64,000 bases of DNA from Nyssa sinensis (GCA_008638375.1 CM018051.1:31442740-31506739); one strand, 5' to 3'. Shown: positions 10,668 through 22,480, counted from the first letter of the stretch. Notes: a model not told the origin generated them from the sequence alone. Numbers and translations are program-made.

Positions 10668-12434
10668 TCCTGTAGTAGGGGAGTCTGCATGGAGGACATA
10701 GATGACATGGTTGTTTTGCCTTTGAGGCTCGTTTCGAACTTCCCCCTGCTCTTGTCTTTGCTCAGGCCTTTGCTCTATCCACTACTGAGGCTTGTCTTCG
10801 TGAGGATTTTGCCTCCCGTCCTGCTTAAGGAACTCCCAAAGACGTCCTTTCTTTATGAGTTGCTCAATCTCATATCTAAGGGACCTGCATGAGTTAGTTG
10901 TATGCGCATGATCTTTGTAGAAATTACAATATTTACCTGTGTCCCGAAGGCTGGGATCCCCTTTGATGGGTTCTGGCCATCTCAGGTTTTCCCGATCTCG
11001 GATCTGCCGAAGTACCTGATTCGGTGTAGTGTTCAGAGGGGTAAAATTAGTGAACTCCCTTGGTCCGAAATTGTAGACAGCCTTGGGTGCCGTTCTCTTT
11101 TCTGGACTTCTGGCTCTCTTCTTGCTAGGGTCTCTTTTGTAGTCCTCATTCTTATGATCCTCCCTCTTCAGATTATCCCTCTAGTTCTGCTCTTTGCCCT
11201 TCTGGGATGTGCGGTTGGCTTCTTCCAAGTTGATGTACTTCCTGGCTCGGTCCATTAATGCCTCCATATCGACAGGAGGGCTTTTGGACAAGGAATCTCT
11301 AAAGCCACCGTAAGCAAGTCCAACAGTTAAGGCAGCTACAAGGAATCTTGGGCTGCAATCGGTGATCTTTGTGAGTTCGGCATTAAAGCGCGCAATGTAG
11401 GCTCTGAGGGACTCCTCCTTAGTCTGCTTGACATTTAACAGGAATTCTGGTCCCTTTCTGAGCCTTCTGTTGGTCATAAATCTGTCCAGAAATTGCCTAC
11501 CAAGCTCATAGAAGCAGGTAATCGAGTTCGGAGGGAGGTGGTGGAACCATTTCAGAGCAGTTCCCTTTAAGCTAGTAATGAAAGTTTGGCACATAAAAGC
11601 ATCAGAGGCTCCGTGGAGGGCCATCGTATGCTGGTAGTGCGATAGGTGATCTCCTGGGTCTCCAGCCCCATCGTACAGGGTGAACTTTGGCACCATGAAC
11701 TTCCTGGGCCTTTCTTCTGACATGATGGCATGAGTGAATGGGGTGGCAAGTCTTTCGAGCAGCCTGGCCAACTCATCCTGCTCTGGAGGGTTCTGGGCAC
11801 CTCTCAAAGCTACTGTTCGGTTCATAGATTCGGCAATTTCTTCGACCCTCCGTGGGTCTCTGAACCGGACCTCTTGTGAACCTTGTGTTACAGTCTCGGC
11901 TTTAGGGTAGTCGGGCTGAGTACATCCCTCGGACGGAGGAAGGTTCTGAATTGGCGGGATTGGTGCTGGATGAGGCTCTTGTGGTGCCGGATGTGCTCTC
12001 GAAGCCCTTGGAGTCGGGGCTCTAGTAGTGCTTCGGTAGTGGACATTAGGGATGAAGGCTGATGTTCCCCAGCCTGGGGCTGCCGATGGCTGTGGATCTC
12101 TGCCAACGTGAGCAACACCTTGGGGGTGCCCAGGCTGGTTATTTGGAGCCTGCTCATGAGGCTCTTCATTCTCAATGGTTATATGGGGTTGCGTTCTTTC
12201 AGCAACATTGACCAGCGGATTATGAGGACTCGTCCCTTGATTCTGTGTAGGCATTGCCAGAGTTCTAGATATGGCAAGTAGCTGTTCCTGCACCAGTTCG
12301 TTGTGTCGTTTGATTGATTCGATCTCTTATCGCATGGGATCAACCGTCGGCCCTCTTGCTCGTGGAGCAGGCGGCCGACGTTGAGAGCTTTGCGAATTCT
12401 GAACGTTCTGTCTCGGTCGGAGATTTGGGGCCAT
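10668..12434 (-). pseudogene. Tat1 gag (capsid), interrupted by stops
   Basis: The likely start is the ATG at 12434-12432, some 60 bp after the PBS-like leader, giving MAPNLRPRQNVQ. Codon 36 is TAA (12329-12327). The frame is then open from 12293 to 11181 and includes the capsid domain (PKFTLYDGAGDPGDHLSHY, then WFHHLPPNSI, then FLDRFMTNRR, LLNVKQTKEESLRAY). After the stop at 11183-11181 the same frame continues to a nucleocapsid-type motif, YCNFYKDHAHTTNSC (around 10930-10887), in which the expected first His after the Cys pair is Tyr, then to the protease. Gag would form the cytoplasmic virus-like particle. Confidence 0.9.
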
Positions 12435-12491
12435 GGTTTTCCGGTGAGAAAAAAGATTAGTTTGTGAATAGAGCACTTGGAGATTAGTCGT

Positions 12492-12511
12492 TTCCCACAG
12501 ACGGTGCCAAA
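12492..12511 (-). promoter_or_regulatory. Tat1 PBS/leader start
   Basis: The minus strand reads TTTGGCACCGTCTGTGGGAA, the conserved sequence directly after the 5' LTR in many Tat-lineage elements. I do not assign the tRNA. It sets the 5' LTR end at about 12513 and supports the gag start at 12434. Confidence 0.75.
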
Positions 12512-12512
12512 C

Positions 12513-13150
12513 TGATGCTGCACTTTTCGGCTCGTAATAAATCTGGGCTCCGCGACCTGTAGAACACTCAAAAGGGGGATCAGAGGACCACCAGATTGGC
12601 TCCGGTGGTAGCCGCTCCGATGCTTAAGTAAGTAAACGGAATTGAAAAGATTGTATTGAAAGCCAAAGAATGAGCATGAAAATAAAGCGTACCTTTAGGG
12701 TTTAATTTATAGGCCGTGGGTTTCCTAAGTTGATTAGGATTTGGAGCCATGAAAATAAGGATTTGATCACCGGAGATAGTAGTTTCCTTGTTGGACATTG
12801 CACCATAGATAGAGATGAACATGTATAGCAGTTTCCTTGTCAAAGATTGTTTCCTTATCCCCTGCTCGGCAGCCGCTAAGGCGGTGACGAGCTCTAGAGT
12901 GTTGGTCTGAAGTTTTGTAATTAACTCCGTGATACTTATCCGGATATGTATGTGTTCTGGAGGCATATGCTCAGCCACTCCCGATCTTTTAGCCTGTTCT
13001 GAATATCTGAGCGCTAGCCACTGGTTGAGCGCGAGCTGAGTTAGTCAAGTGTGAGCCGGACTACAGACATACGTGTCGAGTGCTGATTGGTCTTACTCTT
13101 TTGTGGTGTATCACATATATATATAGATAGGAATGATTACTGGATAGACA
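12513..13150 (-). mobile_element. Probable 5' LTR of Tat1 (boundary uncertain)
   Basis: The minus-strand LTR end ...GCAGCATCA adjoins the PBS. A TATA-like tract (TATATATATATGTG on the minus strand, about 13109-13124) lies about 600 bp upstream and could be its promoter. No 3' LTR partner is in the window, so the right end is a guess; it may extend to about 13370. A 24-bp near-identical direct repeat (GCGCTAGCCACTGG core) occurs at about 13001 and 13156. Small open frames (for example 12978-12580) show no recognisable protein. Confidence 0.5.
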
Positions 13151-13599
13151 AGATTGAATATCCGAGCGCTAGCCACTGGAAGAGAGATCGGGCTTGTTGG
13201 GCGTCATCTTGAGGTTGAAAGTAGTAACAAATTCGGTTTGGATGCTATTGAAGCATCGAGTAGGAGCAGTTCATTTTTAGAGCAGATTTGGATGTGTGTT
13301 GGCCGATTTCTGCTGCAAATCAGGAGCAGGGCTGGTAGTTGGACAGTTTAGTCCTGGGGAATCGTTGAAGATGGTCTCAGACCATGCTATTATTTCCTCA
13401 TTGGAAATGAAAAAGAGCAACAATGATGGTGATAGCTTATACCAAGAATGGGGATAGACTTGTAGGGTAAATTTCTAAGCAACAAGGCAGTTGTCCCATT
13501 AAGGGATTTGGGTTTGAATTCATAAGGATTTTGATTCAGGCACGATTGATAAGGAAGCAGCTCTTGGATTAGTACCGGTAGAATGTCGACTGCAGCCCG
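13151..13599. other. Unassigned stretch between Tat1 and LTR H
   Basis: I see no gene, no clear LTR terminus and no repeat other than the second copy of the GCGCTAGCCACTGG-containing direct repeat at its left edge. It may belong to the Tat1 LTR or to the 5' part of LTR H. Confidence 0.4.
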
Positions 13600-15415
13600 A
13601 CGAGGTTAGAATTAATTATTGTTTGATTAATTCAGATTTGAATATAACTTTGTGAAATTTTGATTATGCCCAGAAATTATAATTAATTATGAATTAACCC
13701 GAGGAATAAATTAATTAAATATTAATTTAATTAATTAGAAGAGGGGAAATTACCAAAATGCCCCTAAGTAAAAAAATAGTCCAACGAACTCTGATTAAAA
13801 TAAAAGAATAGTGAATTTTTATTATTTCGAGCATTCCAGACTCAACCATGCAGTCCAATTTGTGAAAAGAAGTCCCGAGAAATAAAAACCTGTAAAAGTG
13901 CAAAATGACTGTTTTGCCCTTTTTAGTACAGAAGTCTGAATTGAATTCCGCGAAAGCCTAAATTGAATTTGTTCGACATTCTGGATTCAATAGTAGAGTC
14001 TATTTAAGTAAAAGAAGTACTAATAGTAAAGAAACATAAAATTTGATGAATAGCATAATTCAAGTAGCGATAGAGTAAGATGTGTTTCATGAATCTTAGG
14101 AACACCGAGATACAAGAAGATGGCGGTTTTGATCTTCTAGACAGATACAGAAAGAAGTAAGTAATCTCTGATCTTTCCTTATGTTACATTCCAAGCCATG
14201 TCAATAGTTTTTCCTATATCGCTTGTTGTATTCCATACATACTAGTGTTTATTGAGCCACATTGATATTGCCCTATCATGTGGAAAGCATTTATTGATTT
14301 CTATATATATCTCGATCATGATTGTACATTTGTGCATAGAGTTCTTGTTATACACTTGTACCTAGGGCCGTGAGGGCCAGACAGTTTTATTCGAAGCAGT
14401 CTAGTAACCGTAGCCTCGCAAGCTATTGTTACGTCAGATTGCTTTGAACCAGTTATGATTCCACTATACTCTTCGTGGAAGATAGCATGATCCTGATATA
14501 TTATTAGTGCCAGATTTGTGCTCAATCACATCTCCATTTGATGCTATTTATGACCTTCGGGTCCAGATTTCGAGCAGATTATTATTATACAGTGTACACA
14601 GAGCTGTATTCAAACAGTCCGTAGTAGATTTGAATACGAGCTCAGAGCCATATTCAAACAGCCCATAGCGGATCTGAATACGAGCTCAGGGGGTAGCCGG
14701 GCCCCACAAGAGCATCTAAGTTTTGATATCACTATCATTTATTGATTATCATAGCTTGATCATATTATATCATTATGAATGATCATGAGATTTCATAGCT
14801 TCTATTTGAGTGCATATGATTATACTTGAGACAGCTCATGACTGTAGCAGTATGATTATATTATCAGACAGATTTTATTGCTTTATCATTTGAGTTTCTA
14901 TCATCCGATATTGAGTTTTTTATTCATTGACTGGCTAACCCATCTACATTTATCCTAGTTCTTTTATGGATAATGCTTCTTATATTCTAGTACACATAGC
15001 AGAGCAAAGGAGAATTATTTATTGAGCTTTAGTTAGCTCATCCCAAACTTACCAACCCTTTCAGAAAAGGAAGCTATTGAAGAGTAGTAGCAGTACCGGC
15101 CAGCTAGATAGCAGTGGACATTTCTTTTGAAGTTGTAAGTGCAATACTTAGTACAGACAGTCTTGTAGCTCTCCCATGTTATCCACGTCTTGGGGATGAA
15201 CAGTTGTATTAAGAAATTTTATATTCCGCATTTTGTAAACATTATATATATATATATATATCACATGCAGCTTTTAATTAATTAATTCCGCATTTTAGTT
15301 GTTGCATGTTAGTAGCACTGATTGTGTTGTAAGTTGAGACCCTTGGTCCGACAAGCAGCGTCGGATCGGGTGCGTGACATGAGATCCGCATAGGGTGGGG
15401 TCTGGGGTCATGACA
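13600..15415 (+). mobile_element. LTR H fragment, same family as the 5' LTR of K
   Basis: The segment aligns by eye with 50740-52362 in the same order: the palindrome at 13900-13919, ATAAAATTTGATGAATAGCA, CCAAGCCATGTCA, CCACATTGATATTGCCCTAT, a GGTCCGACAAGCAGCGTC segment near the end, and the terminus GATCCGCATAGGGTGGGG...ATGACA at 15415. The left part of the LTR is missing or diverged, so this is either a truncated solo LTR or an LTR interrupted on its left by Tat1. No PBS follows, since 15416 starts CCAACCC. It has no coding capacity and includes a TA tract at 15242-15262. Confidence 0.75.
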
Positions 15416-15948
15416 CCAACCCTCAATAGGACTTCCTAGTTACTTAAAGGGCATTTTTTTAATTTCTATATCATTTTACCCACATAGGGGTAATTTGGTA
15501 ATTTTAGCCCTTTGGTGACGAATTGGGGGCAATTTAGTTAATTCCCACACCTTACGGCAATCTAGAGATTCTCCACTAAATTGGGGGCAATTTGGTAATC
15601 TTGAGTGATAGTAGTCTATTTAGGCTTAATTAGAACTTTCCACTGTTAGAGTTTCCAAAAATCTGGTCGCTTGATATTTCCTCAAATGGAGATACATTAA
15701 ACCTAGACATTTTCATTTTAGAGTTTATTTTTCATTTAAATTATATTTCTCTTTTATCTTATTGACTCTTGCATGTAGACACCAATTCTATTAATTCATG
15801 CATTGTCATAATTATTTATTAATTTATTTAATTAGGATAATCATTCTTATTTAATTATTTAATTAGATAGTTATCACTCAAGACATGATCCTAGCCCTCC
15901 GTTTTAGGGTTTTATCTTAGACCCTTGGATCAAATCTCTATATATCCC

Positions 15949-15957
15949 TATAAATAG
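15949..15957 (+). promoter_or_regulatory. TATA box of the antisense unit in Tat2
   Basis: TATAAATAG is a near-consensus plant TATA box followed by a C-rich stretch at about 15960. It points toward the mobile-domain-like frame about 1.1 kb downstream. The long leader (about 15985-17043) includes GGATGCCTAACACCTTCCCA (16540-16559), a phrase I associate with leader regions of plant LTR elements, so an LTR origin of this promoter is also possible. Confidence 0.5.
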
Positions 15958-17043
15958 AGCCCCCAAGCCATCAGTTTGAGGGAAACGAAAAAGACACGAA
16001 TGGAAGACGATTTTCATAGCTTTACGCTTTTTGTTTAATTTTAGAGTTCTCTCTATAAGAACTCTCCCCACTCCTAAGGCCACAGCCATGTAGACGTGAC
16101 AACCTCCTTTCGCGAAGTAAGCCAAAGCAACGCATTCTAAACCGAAGAATAAACTGGAGATCTGCCCGATTAAATTCACTGATTTAGACTTTTCTAGCTG
16201 AAGTGCTGCCCAACTACCACGACTAAACAAGGTACGCCCTCAAACCCTTAACAATTTTCCTTAGATCCGGTTGATCTCACCTCTTTTATCACTCTTGATA
16301 AAAGAGGTTAAACCAGAGAACTACGTGACTCTGATTCTATTTTCTAAACAGATATGTAAGAAGCCTTCGGGCTCGTGTCAAATCTTCTTTCTATCTTTTC
16401 TGTTTTATTTTACTTATTCATGTCAAATTCTTTATTATTTTTCTCTTTTGGATTCACATCTCTCTTTTTAGTTATCTCATGAAAAAATAGCATTGCAAGT
16501 GAATATTTGAGGCCGATCCACTGGGATCGGGCAGGGTGGATGCCTAACACCTTCCCACTTCGTACTTTAGCCCCCAAACCTGTTTCTCTGGTGTTTCTAT
16601 TTCTTAGTGCTTTATCTTTATTTTGATCCATGTCAAGAGATCCTATAGTATGTATTTAGGATTACAGTGATGTAATTTTTATTCCATTGTATTCAATTTT
16701 CTTCATATGTATTGCTCAATCTGTAATGGGTTTTATTGTTTCTTGCCCAAAAATAAGCTGTCAACTCCTTAACTTCTCTATCTTTCATAAGAGGCGTCGC
16801 TTCCCACCTTAAGGGAAAGAGACAACAGGGATCCTTTTAAATCCACAAAAAAGGATTTCCATTTTTTCGGTGCTAGCACCCACGTGTTTTTCCAAAAATT
16901 AGTCTCCTAAACCAACTTGGAAATGAACTTGCAAGTTTTTTTAGGATATATTGCAAATCCTAAACCTCCCAACTCATCATATTCACCTCTTGACAATTCT
17001 ACTACTGTATTTTCTGCCTTTTTGCTCTTATAGCTTTGGAATT

Positions 17044-18501
17044 ATGGATGTAGCTGTTTTTGACGAACAAATCCGTACATGGATGTATTGTCTCTCGAGC
17101 TTGGAAACGATTAACTTAGGGGAATTAAAGCTAAAATATTTTTCTCTCTTACCCAAGCTACTATAGACTGGTATTTATTGTGGGCTTGTGCTCGTTTTTG
17201 GGATCCTACTAATCATTGTTTTCGCTTTCAACTAGAAGAAATATGTCCGACCTTTGAAGATTTTTGTGTTTTTTTTTTTTAATGTCACGGTTCAAGGTAA
17301 ACTAATCGTTCCTTCTGTACAACGTGGTTATTCTTCTTTTCTGTCCTCTTTACTTGACTTGGATGCTGAGAAGGCAAAGGAATTGGTTCAAGGTGAATCC
17401 TTCTCCCTACTTCCCATATTGGGAATTTTTATAAATCAAGTGGCTAGTCACACTAAGCTATGTGCTTTTTCTCTATGCATTATCCCGAGGTTCTTGATTG
17501 TCCAAGAGACTGATTAGGATGATGTCCACCTAATTGATGTTGTGACTGAACTAAACAAAGGCAACAATATGATGGGTATTGTTCTTGCTAAAACTTTGAA
17601 CGGCTTGGACTTGGTTCATGACGGCTCAAATGTTTTCAGAGGTAGCCCTTTACTGTTGACGATGTGGTTGCGTGATAAGTTAAAGCTCTTGACACCTTCA
17701 ATTATCATCCCTTATATGTTAAAGCACCATTGTTCAAGGGCATTATTGGTGACCAAAGATAATGAAAGAGATTGATGCGAATTTTCTGCTCAACTTTCAC
17801 CTCATGATATTGATTGGTCCACTGTTCACTGGCAAAGTAGAGCCCCTCGCTTGCGCACTCTTAGTTATTCTTTAGTTATCTTGGTAGGCTTAAGGAATAC
17901 CTCTTTCTATTATCCCATTCACATACTACGTCAATTTCGATGCATGCAGGTTACCCCGAGGACTTGGGATCCTCATTTCATTGTGGAAAGATTGACTCTA
18001 TCTGTAGCCACAAAGATATCTAACTGTTGGGAATGTGCTCATGTTCTAGATTTGGATAATACAGATTATTTCGACAAAGTGCTTATGACGGAAGAACATT
18101 TATAGTGGCTCAAGGACCTAATTAGTGAAATGGAAGAACTTAGGGATTTTATCCTTTTTTAAGACACTGGAGTAGACACTAATGTGGACATAACTTCAAA
18201 GTTAGAAGCAATCAAAGAAGCCTACAAGGATTTCGAAGGAGGAGGAATAGGAAAGTTGGATTGGGAAGCAATGAGCCAGCCACAAGGTGCGATAGAAACA
18301 GAGGGAGTAACCCCTTTAAGCTTGGAAAGGAAACGAGGAAGACCTAAGAAGACACCAGAATTGAAATGTAACAAAGGTGAGCTGGACTTTAGGTGTTTTT
18401 CTCTACACGTAGACTCGGTAAAGAACTACCCGGGTTTCAATAAGAATGAGACTATTCATCGCTTTAAGTTGGAAGACTGGTTGGTGGAGAAGAAAAAATG
18501 A
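17044..18501 (+). pseudogene. Antisense plant-mobile-domain-like protein, frameshifted
   Basis: The frame starts MDVAVFDEQIRTW (ATG 17044). The family core FWDPTNHCFRF followed by ICPTFEDFC is in another frame (about 17167-17263), so there is a frameshift near 17160 and another in the 12-T run at about 17269-17280. From there the first frame resumes (VTVQGKLIVPSVQRGY, then GMDL-like segments) with in-frame stops at 17515, 17773, about 18103 and about 18160. It ends with an AT-hook-like KRGRPKK and a basic C-terminus at 18501. The PTFEDF and FWDP motifs resemble plant mobile domain/DUF7745-type proteins found with transposons; that assignment is from memory of the family. Function is unknown. 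It reads against the Ogre-like pol at 18804-18956, so it is an extra antisense gene of that element. Confidence 0.6.
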
Positions 18502-18630
18502 ATAAAAGAAAGGATCTGAGTATCCTTTAGCAATGAAGATTTAGAATTTTTCTCTTACTTTTTTTTTCTAAGAGGAAGTTAGTTCCATATTAGACTTAGA
18601 CCAAGTTGATAGGGCTTTTACCTATTATTG

Positions 18631-18671
18631 AATAAAAGGTGATCTTTAACTTTTGGATTTGAACGAATAAA
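18631..18671 (+). terminator. Polyadenylation signals of the antisense unit
   Basis: AATAAA occurs at 18631-18636 and again at 18666-18671, 130-170 bp after the stop codon at 18501 and followed by T-rich sequence. The plus-strand transcript would end just before the end of the convergent minus-strand pol gene (18804). Confidence 0.45.
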
Positions 18672-18803
18672 ACTTTTATTGTAATTTTTGAGACAGCACT
18701 CACAGTAACTTCGTGAGCTACCTATGTACCCCCGTATTGCATGTAGCAACAATGTGTAATGGGGGTCAGGTTGTCATAATTCAGTACAATGGGTAGCTAG
18801 CCG

Positions 18804-18956
18804 CTAATCATAATATTTCTTGAGCTGGTCAATAGGTGATGAAAAATCATCTTCATCCATCTCGGTGAACCACATTACTCCTCTAGTGGCTATAGATTTG
18901 ATGATGAATGGGCCACTCTAGTTAGGCTTAAATTTGCCTCTTAGGTCAAGTACCAG
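18804..18956 (-). pseudogene. Ogre-like pol C-terminus (integrase end)
   Basis: The minus strand encodes LDLRGKFKPN, a stop where the family has Trp, then SGPFIIKSI, MDEDDFSSPI and QLKKYYD followed by TAG at 18806-18804. The GKFKPNW-GP motif and the SPI...KKYY ending are those of Tat/Ogre integrase C-termini and differ from the Tat1 ending. The frame is cut on its 5' side by insertion of K at 18957. Confidence 0.75.
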
Positions 18957-19434
18957 TGTAATACCCTGACCCGGGTTAATACGTATACTGAGGAAGACAG
19001 GATTAGGCAATGTACTATCAGTTGTAACCTGAGCTGTTAAACTCTATATTATGATATCACGTGTACTTGACGATTTTGGAATATGAACAGTATCAGTTAT
19101 ACAGATAGTGTCGGGCAATACCTGAGTAACTCAGGACCATGCCTCGTAATGTGTGCACGAATGTAGTTCCATGCATGCGTATGTATACATATACGCGTAG
19201 CTTATTTAAAATGAATGTATGTACGCGTAATTAGAAAATAATATATATATATATATATACACATATACTATACTAGGCATATGCATATATATATATATAT
19301 ATATGAATAGTTGCTTTATACATATATATATATATATATGCATTATAGGATGAGAAAAGAAAAGGAGCTGCCAACAGCATGCATGAGTTAGGTCAGTTGG
19401 CGTATTGCGCGCGTGTGTTGGTATGTGTGATATA

Positions 19435-19465
<31 letters not shown>

Positions 19466-19606
19466 CACAAACATCACATAACCATATATGCAAAGCTGCA
19501 TTTAGAAAAAGGAAATCAGAAATAAAGTCAAGGAAGAGGGCTTTAGAAGGGGGGAGAACCGAGAGAGAAAAAGGGGGAAGTGACTAGGGCGGTGGACTTG
19601 TTGTGT

Positions 19607-19633
19607 AATATATATATATATATATATATATAT
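19607..19633. repeat. (TA)n microsatellite in the K 5' LTR
   Basis: This is the longest of four TA runs in this LTR segment; the others are near 19236, 19285 and 19438. Minus- and plus-strand open frames across them are low-complexity artefacts. Confidence 0.85.
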
Positions 19634-20797
19634 TGGTGTTGTGTTGGTAGAGAAAAATCAGAAAGAAGAGACTAACTTGAGAGGCTAAGTTAAGAGTAGA
19701 GAAGCATTGGGGAATCCAGAGGAAAAAAGAAAAGAACTGCGAGACAAAATTAGAAACTTTTGGTGAGTAACTCGTCTCTGTTTGAAAAACTTAGCATGAT
19801 TCGTTTAGTTTAAATTGTAGGGTTGTATTGAGCATAAAATAAGGAATCAAATGCAAAAAAAAAAAATGAGAAAAATGGTTGAAAATTGAAAGAGAAAACA
19901 GTAGTTGTAGGTGTAAGAAAATAAATGGATCTCTAATATTTTGTGCATGAAATATTGTTTAAATGGTCTAGAAATTTTCCTATAAAGTGCAGAAGATGAA
20001 TTGAAAAAGAAACAAGTGAAAACAGTCGAGAAATTAACATGGAAATGGAAATGTTCAGTTGGCCGGAGCTACGGTTCTTGGCCATTTCGTGAACCAAATT
20101 AAAAACCAAGTTTAGAAATGAGATCTACAAGGGAAAAGGAAGGAAATAGATATTAAAAATAATTTAAATTTGACTGGAGTTAGGTCGCCGACACCGGAGA
20201 TGGTGACGGAAACCTAGAATAGCCCTACCGAAAAGTCGGGGAGACGATAAACAGTGTTTCCCCCGAAGCGGCGTCGTTTGATATTATATACAGGCGATAT
20301 TGCAGAGGATTTTAAATTAAAAGAGAATCTGGATTGTTTGGTTACAAAATCAGGAAATCAGAAATTGGATTTAATTAGGGCAGGGATATCTTATCCACCA
20401 ATTGGGTCCTTAGCCGTTGTTTTGGATTCCAACAGTTTAGAAAAAATGCGCGCAGGGGCGCAACCCCCACGACTTGAACCTTGGACGCGTTGGAAAGAAA
20501 CCCTAAGCCCAAACCATTTGGAGACAGGTAAACCCGTGTCACCTGTCACGACCCGAAACCCACCCTGTGCGGATCTCGCATCACGACCGCCACCCTCAGG
20601 TCCGGGGACCCTTGGGCGAAGGCTCACATAGGCAGCGGTATCGAATAGATGTGCAACATACGTTTTGCGGAAGCGTGAAAAATTTTTTCTTTTCTTTTCT
20701 CATTTTTAAATTATGCACATCCGTCCGATATTGCCGCTCCATACATAGCATACATGGTTACACATTCAGAGTATAACGAAAACTTAAAGACTTAATA

Positions 20798-22465
20798 TGT
20801 AATATCCCGACCCGGGATACGTCACGTATACCGAGGTAGGTCGGTTAACACATGTAACTTGAACGGTAAGATATGTATATCATAGTATTTTCATAGAAAT
20901 GAATGACTGGAACGTTAATTTACGAGATGAGACCTCGAATGATAAAATAACGCAAAAGTGCAAAATGACTATTTTGCCCTTTTAGTACAAAAGTCCAAAT
21001 GGAATTCCGCGAAAGCCTAAACCGACTTTCTTCGGCGTTCCGGACTCAATGGTAAAGTCTAAAATAGTATTTGAAATACTTATGATAGAAAGGCATAAAA
21101 TTTGATGAGTAGCATTTATTCTGAAACGTATTCACTGATATATAGGAAACTCGAAAGGCAAGGGTACACTCAGGGATTTCTGAGATAGAAGCACGATAGA
21201 GGTAAGTGGATCACTTTCTCTTACATGTGGTGTTTCCACAAGCCAAGTTTATTCTTTTACTGCCAAACTCGTACTCTTAAATGTATTGATATCCTTGTGT
21301 TCCACATTTCGATATTTTCTATCTTGTGGATATTTGATTGACTGATGTATCATTGTTATCCTGTTTGACTGTGCTTTGAAAGCAACTCATGTTATTACTA
21401 TCCACAATGAGATATTGTTCTATCTCGTGGACATTGCTTGACTGTTATATCATTGTTATCATCTTTAACCATGCCTTAAAAGGCCTACTGTTGTATCCTT
21501 ATTGAATGAATGATATTCCATTTATATTCTATGGAATTACTTATGATCATGACATGTTTATGAACACGGGGGTTGTGCTCAGTCACAACACCCATCTGAT
21601 GCTATCTAATTGAATGGGACCTACGGGTCAAGTCCGTGAACGGACAAATGGCAATTTACTGGAATTGATTGGGGGGTATGCCGGGCCCCAAAAGATCGAG
21701 GGTCTGCCGAGCCCTGAAACAGAATAACAGCATCTCTTATGATTGACAGAACTTGATTGATTCAATGGCACTATTCCTTATGATTCTTCAAGTCTTGAAG
21801 GACTTGTATTGATTGATTTGATTGTGATCGGTTCATTGTGGCAGTACTTCATTGTTGTTATATTTTCATTTTACACTATTACTCCTGATTGTGTATTGTG
21901 ATTACTTTTCATTGGCCCTCGTGGCAATTGTTTCCATTGGCCCTCGTGGCGATTATGTTCATTGACTATCACAACATCTCATTCCTTATGATTGGCTATC
22001 ATTATCTTATTCATGGATTCACATTGATCATCAATACCAGTGTTAGAGATCTGTTTTACTTACTGAGCTTTGTAGCTCATTCCACCCCATTTACCCCCAT
22101 TTCAGGTGATGACGCTGCGAGACCCCAGTAGGAGTCTGAGAGCGTAGGGGGACATTTTGAAGTATTGTATCAGTCTATGTTAGTTCTCCCATGTATTCAC
22201 CACCCCCGGGTGCTGGTTACGTTTTAGTTCTCATTTTGAATTATGTAGAACTATGTCATGTATTTAATAGACTTCTACTGTTTAATTTATTTTAAAAAGA
22301 CTTCCGCTGGATTACTGTAATTGATAAAGACTTCCGCTGTTCATTGTTTAAAATTTTAGTACATTGCATATTAGTACTATGATACAAGAATGGAAAAAGT
22401 AGGGACGGCCTTCGGGTTGGCCCCGCGACACGAGATCCGCATAGGGTGGGTTTCGGGTCGTGACA
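20798..22465 (+). mobile_element. 5' LTR of B, internally deleted (1668 bp)
   Basis: Compared with the 3' LTR (3369 bp), about 1.7 kb corresponding to roughly 24471-26175 is missing, including the TATA box region. The first 115 bp and the last 1.5 kb match the 3' LTR almost base for base. A segment at the junction (about 20915-20950) matches its 3' LTR counterpart less well than the rest. Because the two LTRs are made from one template, the loss should have happened after insertion. Confidence 0.9.
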
Positions 22466-22468
22466 GCT

Positions 22469-22480
22469 TGGTATCAGAGC
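22469..22480 (+). promoter_or_regulatory. Primer binding site of element B
   Basis: TGGTATCAGAGC, the complement of the initiator tRNA-Met 3' end, lies three bases after the LTR end. Confidence 0.95.

Larger units (their letters stand above)
4654..13150 (-). mobile_element. Tat1: decayed Tat-lineage Ty3/gypsy element (Retand-like)
   Basis: On the minus strand, from right to left, it holds a probable 5' LTR (12513 to about 13150), a PBS-like leader (12492-12511), gag, protease, RT, RNase H, a second archaeal-type RNase H, integrase, a 66-bp tandem array and an antisense gene-like unit. The second RNase H, the TTTGGCACCGTCTGTGGGAA leader and the integrase C-terminus ending in WNVEHLRKYYQ are typical of the Tat clade. 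No 3' LTR is visible before LTR A begins at 4653. The simplest reading is that element A inserted into Tat1 and the remainder lies left of the window. The right boundary is approximate. Confidence 0.8.
15416..18956 (-). mobile_element. Tat2: 3' part of an Ogre-like Tat element, cut by K
   Basis: The minus strand carries the pol C-terminus at 18956-18804 and beyond it, on the opposite strand, a gene-like unit (15949-18671). The pol frame is cut at 18957, exactly where the 5' LTR of K begins, so K inserted into this element and the upstream pol and gag should lie to the right of the window. A 3' LTR cannot be located between 15416 and 15930; that stretch is AT-rich and holds no visible gene. 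Confidence 0.65.

Noticed and set aside
20254..20631. 125-codon frame starting MFPPKRRRL
   Set aside because: It crosses the boundary between the K LTR and LTR C (20544), so it is a chance chimera.
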